Source: CADEDV01 sp048498035 (lineage in GTDB: Bacteria; Bacteroidota; Bacteroidia; Chitinophagales; Chitinophagaceae). Taken from it: a DNA stretch of 64,000 bases. The DNA is taken from assembly GCA_048498035.1 (NCBI GenBank), contig JBEHYT010000010.1:62001-126000 (forward strand), given 5' to 3'. Made by a program: the position numbers and the translations under genes. Below, piece after piece: positions 33,490-41,607 of this stretch. The notes beneath the pieces are model-generated. The model did no database searches, was not told the origin of the DNA, and saw only the letters and a list, made by a program, of their open reading frames with translations. Within the stretch, counting starts at the first letter, position 1; each line of letters opens with the position of its first letter.

Positions 33490-34554
33490 ATGCGGCGTGC
33501 ATTTGTTATACTATTGCATATTGGCTACTGGCTGATGTACCTGTTACTGGTTTTTCTGTTCCTGCTTATTGCCAGTAACCGGCAGCATGTGCCGATGTTG
33601 CAGTTGGTGCGAACGCTTTTTCTTTCTCCGCTTACTATTATCGCTGTATTGCCGGCTGTTGTTTCCTTCTACATTTTTTACAGCATTTTATTCCCCCGGT
33701 TTCTGCAAACAAAGCGTTTGTTGAAGCTTTTGCTATCGGGTATTTGCACCGTAGTGTTGAGTGGCGCCGTGGCCATGGTGTGGATGCTGGCATTAGTGGC
33801 GGGGAAAACGCATAATCCGGGTATTTCGGATATCCTGGGCATGCTTGCATTCCTATCGGTGCTGGCGGCTATCAACGGAATCATCGCCATGGTGATGCGT
33901 GGATTCATCAGTTGGTATGCTGATATCCGGATAAAAAAGGAATTGGAGAATAAGAACCTGGAAACCGAACTTGCCCTGGTCAAATCGCAAATCAACCCGC
34001 ATTTTCTCTTTAACACCATTCATAACATCGACATATTGATTGGCGTGGATGCGGCGCGTGCCTCCAGTTATCTCAACCAGTTGTCTGACATGCTTCGCTT
34101 TACACTGTATGAAGCAGGAACTGATGAAGTGGCGCTGGCGCGCGAACTCAGCTATATCCGGCAATATGTGGAGCTTCAAAAAATACGTACGGCAAATGCG
34201 AAATATGTGGAATTTGAAGTGAGCGGTGATGTTGATGCTGTGATGGTGCGGCCAATGATATTGATCTCGTTGGTTGAAAATGCGTTTAAACATTCTGCCG
34301 GTATAAGTGATGGTTGTGTAATCCGCATCAGGGTGGTCTTGATAGAACAGGAATTGATTTTTTACTGTGAAAACCGCTATCGCTATAATGAGAATAGCAA
34401 ACACGGGGAGGGTGGATTAGGGAATGAATTATTGAAAAAAAGGCTACGTTTGTCGTACCCCGGAAAGCACCAGTTGCAAATTGATGCAGATGAAGCGTGG
34501 TACCGGGTTCAGTTAAAATTAATGCTGCATGCAGATCCGTTGCATCATCGTTGA
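33490..34554 (+). CDS. LytS-family sensor histidine kinase
   Basis: 354-residue membrane kinase with about four transmembrane helices in the first 140 residues, then a linker coiled coil and the His_kinase domain with QINPHFLFNTIHN (His171 is the phosphoacceptor). The degenerate HATPase_c has the N box SLVENAFKHS and the GGLGNELLKKRL end. The open frame continues upstream to 33355 inside the permease gene, but the ATG at 33490, five bases after the permease stop, is the natural start. The response regulator gene begins inside its last 26 bases. Confidence 0.93.
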   Translation: MRRAFVILLHIGYWLMYLLLVFLFLLIASNRQHVPMLQLVRTLFLSPLTIIAVLPAVVSFYIFYSILFPRFLQTKRLLKLLLSGICTVVLSGAVAMVWMLALVAGKTHNPGISDILGMLAFLSVLAAINGIIAMVMRGFISWYADIRIKKELENKNLETELALVKSQINPHFLFNTIHNIDILIGVDAARASSYLNQLSDMLRFTLYEAGTDEVALARELSYIRQYVELQKIRTANAKYVEFEVSGDVDAVMVRPMILISLVENAFKHSAGISDGCVIRIRVVLIEQELIFYCENRYRYNENSKHGEGGLGNELLKKRLRLSYPGKHQLQIDADEAWYRVQLKLMLHADPLHHR

Positions 34555-35215
34555 AGATGAGCCGTTGGCGCAGGCGCGCTTGCGCGAATATGTTGGGAAA
34601 ATTCCTTTTCTCGACTGCAAAGCTGTTTTTGCCAGCGGACTGGAAGCGATGTTGTATTTGCAGGCAAACGAAGTGGATCTGGTGTTCCTGGATATCAATA
34701 TCCTTGATATTTCGGGAATTCAATTGCTGGAGTCATTGAAAGTGCAGCCGGAGGTAATTATCACTACGGCTTATGACAAATATGCCGTAAAAGGATTTGA
34801 ACTGGAGGTTACGGATTACCTGCTTAAGCCTTATACGCTGGAGCGTTTTGTACAGGCGGTGGAAAAAGCCAGGGCCAACATTCAGCAACGACGGGGTGGG
34901 GAGGAAAGGAAATCCATTTTTATCCGGACAGAATACCGGCTGGAGCGCGTGGCGCTCGAAGATATTTTGTATATCGAAGGTATGCGTGACTATCGAAGAG
35001 TATGCACGGCAGACCGGAAGATCATGACGCTGCAAACGTTTCGTGAACTGGAAGATGAAATTCCACCGGCGATACTTTGCCGGGTGCATCGTTCCTATAT
35101 GGTAAATATTGGAAAAATTGACAGTATCGAGCGGGATGAAATTTTGATTGCAGGTGTTTCCATACCTGTTTCTGAGGGTTACAAAAAGGAACTGTTGCGG
35201 ATTATAGGACGATGA
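34529..35215 (+). CDS. LytTR-family response regulator
   Basis: 228-residue regulator. The receiver (about 3-120) has VEDEPLAQARL, phosphoacceptor Asp55 in FLDINILDISG and the Lys of LLKPYTLERF near 107. The C-terminal LytTR DNA-binding domain (about 130-228) has FIRTEYRLERVALEDILYIEG, LQTFRELEDEIP, RVHRSYMVN and the terminal VSEGYKKELL segment. It overlaps the kinase gene and the next membrane protein gene (four bases), so ABC transporter, kinase and regulator form one operon, probably an autoregulated export system. Confidence 0.95.
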   Translation: MQIRCIIVEDEPLAQARLREYVGKIPFLDCKAVFASGLEAMLYLQANEVDLVFLDINILDISGIQLLESLKVQPEVIITTAYDKYAVKGFELEVTDYLLKPYTLERFVQAVEKARANIQQRRGGEERKSIFIRTEYRLERVALEDILYIEGMRDYRRVCTADRKIMTLQTFRELEDEIPPAILCRVHRSYMVNIGKIDSIERDEILIAGVSIPVSEGYKKELLRIIGR

Positions 35216-35706
35216 TTTTTGTTAACTTTATGGATATGCAGCCAGGTTGGCAAAACAGGATAAAAGCTTTATTTACTTATTATATCGGGGAATTGTTCTT
35301 TGTGATAGCCCTCGTGTTATTTTTTTGCTTTCCTGGTTCCTGGGTAGGCAGGGGAACATTCATTGTTTCCGTATTGATTGGCGTATCCCTGACTGTTGTT
35401 AGCCGGTTTTATACAGGCTGGCGGTTTGTTTACCAGGTGGAGATGTTGCCAGACGGCAAATGCAGACTTTACTACGTTGATTACCTGCTGCGTAACCGTT
35501 CGCTTCTGCTTGCGTCGCAAAAGATCGCTTCTGCAAAGGCTTATAAAACCCTGGCAGGCTGTTTCCGGTGGCGTGATAAAATCCTTCTGAAGAATACAGA
35601 AGAGCGCCAATTGCATCTTTTCCTCGCCCGCCGGTCGGTATGGGCGAAGATCCAACCATTTATTGAGAGCGTTAAAAACAATCAGCCGACATCAAAAGCG
35701 GCATGA
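35212..35706 (+). CDS. Two-span membrane protein of unknown function
   Basis: 164-residue protein with two transmembrane helices (about 26-44 and 49-66), then a C-terminal cytoplasmic domain of about 95 residues with FVYQVEMLPDGKCRLYYVDYLL. It resembles small PH-like or DUF-type accessory membrane proteins, but I assign no family. It overlaps the LytTR regulator stop by four bases and is the last gene of the ABC/two-component operon. It may be an accessory subunit of the transporter or its target. Confidence 0.72.
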   Translation: MIFVNFMDMQPGWQNRIKALFTYYIGELFFVIALVLFFCFPGSWVGRGTFIVSVLIGVSLTVVSRFYTGWRFVYQVEMLPDGKCRLYYVDYLLRNRSLLLASQKIASAKAYKTLAGCFRWRDKILLKNTEERQLHLFLARRSVWAKIQPFIESVKNNQPTSKAA

Positions 35707-35742
35707 ATTGTTGACGAAAGACTAAACGGATGCTGAGGGCAT

Positions 35743-35780
35743 AAAAAAAACCCAAACTCTTCATCATCAGAATTTGGGCT
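35743..35780 (-). terminator. Terminator of the tRNA-Met transcript
   Basis: On the minus strand GCCCAAA pairs with TTTGGG over a 16-base loop and is followed by a run of eight T. It lies directly after the 3' end of the tRNA gene. Confidence 0.75.
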
Positions 35781-35783
35781 TTG

Positions 35784-35857
35784 TACCGGAGAGCAGACTT
35801 GAACTGCCGACCTTCGGGTTATGAATCCGATGCTCTAACCAGCTGAGCTACCCCGGC
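35784..35857 (-). tRNA. tRNA-Met (anticodon CAT)
   Basis: Complete 74-nt cloverleaf on the minus strand: 7-bp acceptor arm (GCCGGGG with CTCCGGT, including G-T pairs), D arm GCTC/GAGC, anticodon stem-loop TCGGA-TTCATAA-CCCGA with CAT at the anticodon, T arm GGCAG-TTCAAGT-CTGCT and discriminator A. The 3' CCA is not encoded. The A-C mismatch at the base of the anticodon loop is common in elongator Met tRNAs of this phylum. It is not an initiator because the acceptor 1-72 pair is formed. Confidence 0.93.
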
Positions 35858-35975
35858 ATTGGGGCGGCAAAAATAGAGATTTCACGCCGGATTACGAAAA
35901 GAATTGTGTGCTTTTTTAGCTCAAATTTCACTGTTTGGGCTTCGTACCGGTTTGAAAACCAACTGGTAGGGATTG

Positions 35976-36914
35976 TCAGCGATGACGTTCCTCTATTAAC
36001 GCCTGCACCTTTTCAGCCACCTCCTTCATGCGTGCCCTGACGCGATCTTCCCAGACTGGTGTAAACAATGCAATTACATATTTAAGCTTATCGGTTTTTA
36101 CATAGCCAACGTCATTGGTGTACATACTCCACCAACCCGTTTTGTGATAAAACATTGCATTGCGTGGCAAACCGGTGGCCAGTTTAGTAGTGTCTAACTG
36201 GCGACCCAGCAATACTTCCATCTGGCGGCTTACCCATGGATTTACCAATTGTTGCGTAGCAATCCTGTACATAAAATCAGCCGCATGGAGTGCGCAGGTT
36301 TCCGTACCACGAATAGTATCATAACCAGGATCTTCAAATTTTCGTTTTACAAATTTGCGCGTCACCTCGCTGCCCTGCCAGTTGAAGGAATGAATTGTAG
36401 CATTAATATTTTCCCGGCGCGCTACATCAATAAGACAGTTGGCTGCTGAATTATCGCTGCGGGTAATCATCAGGTCCAGCAGGTAATTGATCGTAACGGT
36501 ATCGCCGGCCTGCAATACCGGGCGTGGATCAAAATCCAGTTCCCGGGCGCGGTCGGCATCGTTCGGCGCATGCACTACATAGGGCGTAAACAGCGAATAT
36601 TTTCCTTCGCTTACCTGTTTCAATATTTCCATCGCCACATACATCTTGTACACGGATGCAGGATAGATCAGGTTGTCGGCATGCACGCCGCCAAACACAG
36701 GCTTTTTGCCCGTAAAGTCGATTACGGCAAAGGAGATCGTTTCAGGACCGTCTTCACCTGCATCAAATACACTGTCCAACTGCGTTTCCCGGGCAATGGC
36801 GGCCAGTTGCGCATCCAGTTTTTTATCGTGTTTATAATAAGAAGGCAATACCTGCTGGGCCAGTAACTGCCCGCAAAAAAGCAGGACCGTGGCCAGGAAA
36901 AAAAATCGATTCAT
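35976..36914 (-). CDS. Class A beta-lactamase-like serine hydrolase
   Basis: 312-residue secreted enzyme with a Sec signal peptide (residues 1-20). The class A order of motifs is present: S87-V-Y-K90 (SxxK nucleophile and Lys), S153-D-N155 (SDN) and K258-T-G260 (KTG). The omega-loop Glu166 equivalent is probably E194 in the segment KFEDPGYDT, but the usual ExxLN pattern is not conserved. It may be a true beta-lactamase or a beta-lactamase-fold peptidase. The ORF runs up to 36989, but the ATG at 36914 gives the signal peptide. It lies 79 bp after the metalloprotease gene on the same strand. Confidence 0.85.
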   Translation of the reverse strand: MNRFFFLATVLLFCGQLLAQQVLPSYYKHDKKLDAQLAAIARETQLDSVFDAGEDGPETISFAVIDFTGKKPVFGGVHADNLIYPASVYKMYVAMEILKQVSEGKYSLFTPYVVHAPNDADRARELDFDPRPVLQAGDTVTINYLLDLMITRSDNSAANCLIDVARRENINATIHSFNWQGSEVTRKFVKRKFEDPGYDTIRGTETCALHAADFMYRIATQQLVNPWVSRQMEVLLGRQLDTTKLATGLPRNAMFYHKTGWWSMYTNDVGYVKTDKLKYVIALFTPVWEDRVRARMKEVAEKVQALIEERHR

Positions 36915-36993
36915 ATTGTTCAGATGAGAACAGCAAAGTACGTATTCAGCCGCAAAAACAACTGGTTCTCCACCGGCAAAATCCTGCAAACAG

Positions 36994-38604
36994 CTATTGC
37001 AACTTCATAAACGAAATGCTATAGGTAGTGTTATTACCGGTAAATCGAATATGAAAGATTCCATTTTCTCCTCCGGGAAGCTGGATGGTTGTAAAACCTG
37101 CATCCAGTTTTCCTTTCAACATTAGTTGCCCGTTGCTGTTAAAAATGGAATAATCATACGCAGCTTCAGCGCTCACCTGTAGTAACCCGTTTCTTACCGG
37201 GTTGCCCGCAATAACCGGTGCGCCTTTTCCATTACTGTTATTTAGCCAAATAATATTTGAAAAATAGTCCCGCCGACTGGCAGTAACCGCACGGATGCGA
37301 TAAAAATTTTTACCAGGATAACCAGGTTGCCAATTGCCGGAGCGTAACGTTCCATCCAATATTGCTTTTGTATAGAACTGTATACCATCTTCAGATGCCT
37401 GCAATTCCTGTTGTTCAATGGGTTCATCGGAGATAATGGTCCAGCGCAACGAATGCGCACCATTTTGCAGCGTTCCGGAAAGCTGTAGGGATTGTACTGG
37501 CAGAATTACTTCGCTGCTGAATGCGGCCGTGATCGTGTAGGATCCAAGCGAGGCATAATCTGGAGCATACTGGTTCCCCTTTCCCTGTACCTGTAAAAAA
37601 TAAGTACCCGCCTGCAAAAATGTATCAACGGAAGCGCTTAAAAGAGTTGCAGGATTATAGGAACCTATTAGTTGTTGATTGGAAGCGTACAACTCAAGTT
37701 GCACATCCAGGTCGGCCGCGGCATTTCCATCTCCAATGTGATAGGGAGTTGCTAACACCACTAATCTGCCGGTACCCGCCAGTGAAAAGCGAACAAGGTC
37801 TTTATCCCCGGGGCGCTCAATGATCCCGTCTGTCGTAAACTGGCTATTAGTAAATGCAATGGTCGTCGCATGGTCAAAGTCGTCTGCGTAGTCATCGTCC
37901 CGGTATTGAACGGTTGCATTTGCAGTCAGGATTGCCAGGTCATTTTGTGGTTGCGAGCAGGTAAACTGGTTGGGACCATTGTGCCACAGCGTTAGATTTT
38001 GTCCATAACTGTTTCCCATAATCGGCGCCCATCCTGTTTCTCCGCTACCGGTTCCGGGATTGTATTCCGTAATCCGGTTGCAATTGTCGTCGTATAGGCT
38101 TTGGTGCCAAAGTCCCAGTGTATGACCTGCTTCATGTGAACAGGCTTCGGCAATATTTTTTACATTAAAATTGAGTAGTTGTGAAAATACAAAACAGGGT
38201 GTATCTGTACCCCAGCCAAATGAATTGGTGAATGCCACACCACCGGCTACACCATACCAGTCGGAACTGGTGGTGATGATAACCCGGGTTCTGCTATCAA
38301 CCGGCGCTGCCCAATACCGCGCAGAGTCGGTAGTAATATTAATAGTGAATGGCCGGTAATCTTCCGCAACACGATTGAATATGAGAAGAATATTTTCGGG
38401 TGAAATCCCGGCGGGCGCGCATTCAAAATCGCCATTTACATTCCAGTCGGTGCCGCTAACTGTTTGCCCGTCAAAATCAAGAAAAATAACACTGTGTGCA
38501 GCAGGAAAGCTGTTAAGCGTTGGAATATTTTCGCGCGCTTGCGCTGCGCTGCAATAAAAAAATGATATAGCTGTGGAGAGGATAAGAGGGTAAAGCTTTT
38601 TCAT
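36994..38604 (-). CDS. Secreted reprolysin-like zinc metalloprotease, probable T9SS cargo
   Basis: 536-residue secreted protein with a signal peptide (1-22). The catalytic zinc motif is HEAGHTLGLWHQ (HExxHxxGxxH, metzincin type), preceded by VSGTDWNVNGDFECAP. A central beta-sandwich region (about 260-370) has SFSGTY-like pre-peptidase features. The C-terminus (about 470-536) has the NGLLQVSAEAAYDYSIFNSNG and GIFHIRF segments expected of a type IX secretion sorting tail. I chose the ATG at 38604; the frame is open to 38640. The substrate is unknown, but extracellular protein degradation is likely. Confidence 0.88.
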   Translation of the reverse strand: MKKLYPLILSTAISFFYCSAAQARENIPTLNSFPAAHSVIFLDFDGQTVSGTDWNVNGDFECAPAGISPENILLIFNRVAEDYRPFTINITTDSARYWAAPVDSRTRVIITTSSDWYGVAGGVAFTNSFGWGTDTPCFVFSQLLNFNVKNIAEACSHEAGHTLGLWHQSLYDDNCNRITEYNPGTGSGETGWAPIMGNSYGQNLTLWHNGPNQFTCSQPQNDLAILTANATVQYRDDDYADDFDHATTIAFTNSQFTTDGIIERPGDKDLVRFSLAGTGRLVVLATPYHIGDGNAAADLDVQLELYASNQQLIGSYNPATLLSASVDTFLQAGTYFLQVQGKGNQYAPDYASLGSYTITAAFSSEVILPVQSLQLSGTLQNGAHSLRWTIISDEPIEQQELQASEDGIQFYTKAILDGTLRSGNWQPGYPGKNFYRIRAVTASRRDYFSNIIWLNNSNGKGAPVIAGNPVRNGLLQVSAEAAYDYSIFNSNGQLMLKGKLDAGFTTIQLPGGENGIFHIRFTGNNTTYSISFMKLQ

Positions 38605-38626
38605 AGTGGTTTCCTGTTTTCGTGGA

Positions 38627-39076
38627 TTATTCGTTGACAATACGATAAAGACTTGTTTTGACCCATTGGTAATTTTCTCCGGATCCTTTCAGCTCGTAGG
38701 CATCAATGCTGGCAAAGCTGAATATGCGTCCTTTAAAAACAGTTTCACCAGTTGGTGATGTTAGTCGTGATAGTGATACCACTGCGCCTGCATAATTACT
38801 CGCCGCTATAATGGCCGTTTGCCGAAGGGCAAATCGCGCTGTGGACGTTACCCGCCCGGTGATGGCGAACCCATTCCCGACATTCGCAGCCACATCGCTT
38901 TGGTTAGCACTTTCGCAAATATGCGATAGCAATGTTGTTGTTGTTTTAATGGTATCCGGAAGCCGGGAGAAAAGAGTTGGCTTATTATAATCGGGTTCAT
39001 GTAGCGGAACTGTTTGTGCGCAGCAATAGGCAGTTAATAGGAGCGCTACCGGTAACAGGCAAAAAATACCTTTCAT
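38627..39076 (-). CDS. Secreted protein of unknown function
   Basis: 149-residue protein with a signal peptide (MKGIFCLLPVALLLTAYCCA) and a mature domain with segments FAITGRVTSTARFALRQTAIIAASNYAGAVVSL (two adjacent parts) and TVFKGRIFSFASIDAYELKG, apparently beta-rich. I recognise no family. The frame is open to 39205, but the ATG at 39076 gives a proper signal peptide. It ends 22 bp upstream of the metalloprotease start on the same strand, so the two are probably co-transcribed; a modulator of the protease is possible but unproven. Confidence 0.68.
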   Translation of the reverse strand: MKGIFCLLPVALLLTAYCCAQTVPLHEPDYNKPTLFSRLPDTIKTTTTLLSHICESANQSDVAANVGNGFAITGRVTSTARFALRQTAIIAASNYAGAVVSLSRLTSPTGETVFKGRIFSFASIDAYELKGSGENYQWVKTSLYRIVNE

Positions 39077-39243
39077 GGTGCTGGATTTTCCGCGGCTGTT
39101 GCTGCGGGTGAACAATTCAGCAAGGATTTTTTTGAACAGTTGAGTTGCCTTTCCCTTTACCAAAACTGTTCCGAAAACGCGTCTCGGGAATCGTTTTATA
39201 GTCAATTACTACCCGTAGAAGTTCATGGAGCAACTATTGCAAT

Positions 39244-39277
39244 AAAAAACCTTCCGGCGAATGCGGGAAGGTTTTTT
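39244..39277 (-). terminator. Terminator after the aminotransferase gene
   Basis: CCTTCC pairs with GGAAGG around GGCGAATGC and is flanked on both sides by A/T runs of six. It sits 21 bp after the stop of the minus-strand aminotransferase gene. Confidence 0.88.
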
Positions 39278-39297
39278 GTAAATGATGTAAATAAAAA

Positions 39298-40521
39298 TCA
39301 ATGGGCAGCAGAGGCTGCTTGTTGCCGGTGAGTAACGCCGGGGTATTGCTCCAATGCTTTTTCCAGGCAGTCCATGGCTGCATTAATTGCATCCAGGTTA
39401 AGTACATAGGCCAGCCGTACTTCGTCTTTGCCGAGGCCGGGTGTACCATAAAAACCCGTCGCGGGCGCCAGCATTACGGTTTGTTGTTCATGTGAGAATT
39501 CTTCCAGCAGCCACTGGCAAAAGCGATCACTGTCATCAATTGGTAATTGGGCGATGGCATAAAAGGCGCCGCCAGGATTAGGACAAAAAACGCCGGGCAT
39601 TGCATTGAGACGTTTTACGAGCAGATCACGGCGGTCCTGGTATTCTTTTTTTGGCGCATCAAAATAACTGTCGGGCAGGTCTACTGCTGCTTCGCCCATT
39701 ATTTGGGCAAGGCCGGGCGGACTAAGTCGCGCCTGTGCAAATTTCATGGCAGTATCATACACGTCTTTATTACGAGTTACCAGCGCGCCGATCCTCGCGC
39801 CGCAGGCGCTATAACGTTTGCTGATGGTGTCCATTAATACCACATGCTGATCAAGTCCATCCAGGTGCATGGCACTTACGTAGTTCCCATCGTAGCAAAA
39901 TTCGCGATAGGCTTCGTCGCTGAAGAGGTAAAGGTTATGTCGCAGGCAGATATCTTTCAGTGCTTCCATTTCTTCACGGCTATAGAGGTAGCCGGTAGGA
40001 TTGTTGGGGCTGCAGATAATAATGCCACGGGTTTTGGGCGTGATCAGTTTTTCAAAATCTGCAATAGGGGGCAGTGCAAAGCCGTCGTGGATACGTGCCG
40101 TTACCGGCACTACGGTTACACCGGCAGCGCAGGCAAACCCGTTGTAGTTAGCGTAGAATGGTTCGGGAATGATCACTTCATCGCCGGGATTGAAGCAGGT
40201 AAAGAAGCCAAACTGGATGGCTTCACTTCCGCCTGTGGTGATCATGATCTGGTTATAATTAATGTCGATCCCTACTTTTTTGTAATATTCCACCAGTTTT
40301 CGCCGGTAGCTTTCGTTGCCGGCGCTGTGGCTGTATTCCAGCGTATGAATGGGCGCGTTACGAACAGCGTCCATAATGGCAGGGGGTGTTTCAATATCGG
40401 GCTGACCGATGTTGAGGTGATATACTTTAATCCCTTTCTTTTTGGCCGCTTCGGCAAAGGGCACCAGTTTCCGGATGGGTGAAGGTGGCATCTGCTGGCC
40501 ACGTTGTGAAATCGTAAGCAT
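39298..40521 (-). CDS. PLP-dependent aminotransferase, class I/II
   Basis: Fold-type I aminotransferase of 407 residues of the aspartate/aromatic type. Landmarks are YHLNIGQPDIETP at the N-terminus, ITTGGSEAIQFGFF (phosphate-binding loop near 95), IIICSPNNPTGYLYS (near 165), YLFSDEAYREF (near 195) and the Schiff-base Lys in DTISKRYSACGARIG (about 240). Substrate specificity (aspartate, tyrosine or other) cannot be read from sequence. The ORF starts earlier at 40542, but the ATG at 40521 fits the family. It appears monocistronic. Confidence 0.93.
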   Translation of the reverse strand: MLTISQRGQQMPPSPIRKLVPFAEAAKKKGIKVYHLNIGQPDIETPPAIMDAVRNAPIHTLEYSHSAGNESYRRKLVEYYKKVGIDINYNQIMITTGGSEAIQFGFFTCFNPGDEVIIPEPFYANYNGFACAAGVTVVPVTARIHDGFALPPIADFEKLITPKTRGIIICSPNNPTGYLYSREEMEALKDICLRHNLYLFSDEAYREFCYDGNYVSAMHLDGLDQHVVLMDTISKRYSACGARIGALVTRNKDVYDTAMKFAQARLSPPGLAQIMGEAAVDLPDSYFDAPKKEYQDRRDLLVKRLNAMPGVFCPNPGGAFYAIAQLPIDDSDRFCQWLLEEFSHEQQTVMLAPATGFYGTPGLGKDEVRLAYVLNLDAINAAMDCLEKALEQYPGVTHRQQAASAAH

Positions 40522-40784
40522 ATTGCAAAGGTATGTCAACAAATCAAAAGTTGGCTGGCTGAAACAGCGTTGGCGGACCGGTATTTTTTGCAGTTTTCTG
40601 CTTTAGTATGTGCGTGATGTAAAAGTTTTGTTTAAACGAAGCCCGTTTTTCCGGTTTTTCATAAAAAAATGTTGTAACCACTGCCGGGATTGGGTTCCCA
40701 TTGTATTCACCTGTAATTTTCACCTGCAACAAACCATTTGCCCATAAGCTCACTTCTACCCACTAACCATCGTTTCAGCAGTCA

Positions 40785-41582
40785 ATGGAAAAATATCTTT
40801 TCACTGACGGAATATCCGGGGTCAAAGAAGTAGCATCAGGCAGAGAGTTGGAAGAACTGATCCGTTCCGCACCGCGTCCCGAATTAATCAGGATATGGGT
40901 TTATCCCGCTTCCTCCTGGCTTTCATATGCAGAATTCCGCCGGCAGCGGAAATCGGATAAGCCAGTCAGCATCCCCACTCCTGTAGCAAAGCCAAGGTCG
41001 GGCATTCCCTGGCGCAAAGCCCTGGTGCCTATCCTGTTGCTGCTGGCGCTGCTGGTGGTTTATAATTTTACACGTGTTCAATGGACAAGAGTTGCAGCAC
41101 TGCAAATGGATGCTGCCCGCCCGGCCAATGCGCCTTACCTGGATACTGATTCCATTATCAATTTTATTGAATCCGTGCGCGGTCAGAAACTGGATAAAAT
41201 GACCCGCAACAACCTTCGTCTCCGTAACGACTGGCCTTCGCAATTCCTGCTTAAGCTAGACGCCAGCCGGGACAGCAGTACGGCGGGTATCCGGTTTCAT
41301 AATATACGTATTACAGTGGATAATGCCACGGAGTACCTGGTAGACGAAGCCATCGTTCGGCTGTCAGTGTACCGGGATCACCAGAAGATTCTTTCAGACA
41401 CTTTTCATTTTAATCAGGTAGGTTATACGGCGCCGGTGGTAAGAACGGTGGATACCTTATATAAAGGAGATAGTGTGGCTGTGGCATTTCAATCCATCCG
41501 GGCACGTTCGTTTAATTTTTTCTATACCATCGATAAGCAAAGTAATTACGGCAACCTGGCCGATCGTTGGTTTTACAAATAG
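40785..41582 (+). CDS. Type II membrane protein, first gene of the SEDS-PBP/actin-like operon
   Basis: Unrecognised 265-residue protein. Residues 1-78 form a cytoplasmic N-terminal domain with a pattern YLFTDGISGVKEVASGRELEELI...IWVYPASSWLSYAEF that faintly recalls GYF_2-like domains (inference). One transmembrane helix (about 79-94) is followed by a basic-to-acidic switch and a periplasmic domain (about 100-265) with alternating hydrophobics. There is no signal peptide; the positive residues before the helix (PWRKALV) favour an N-in topology. The actin-like ATPase gene begins 25 bp downstream. It could link the cytoplasmic ATPase to the periplasmic synthase. Confidence 0.72.
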   Translation: MEKYLFTDGISGVKEVASGRELEELIRSAPRPELIRIWVYPASSWLSYAEFRRQRKSDKPVSIPTPVAKPRSGIPWRKALVPILLLLALLVVYNFTRVQWTRVAALQMDAARPANAPYLDTDSIINFIESVRGQKLDKMTRNNLRLRNDWPSQFLLKLDASRDSSTAGIRFHNIRITVDNATEYLVDEAIVRLSVYRDHQKILSDTFHFNQVGYTAPVVRTVDTLYKGDSVAVAFQSIRARSFNFFYTIDKQSNYGNLADRWFYK

Positions 41583-41607
41583 TTTCAATAACCGTTAATA
41601 CATCACC

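Noticed and set aside
40544..40753. Minus-strand open frame of 69 codons upstream of the aminotransferase gene
   Set aside because: No recognisable domain or signal peptide, and the Phe/Lys-rich translation looks like non-coding sequence. It fits inside the intergenic space before the operon start at 40785.
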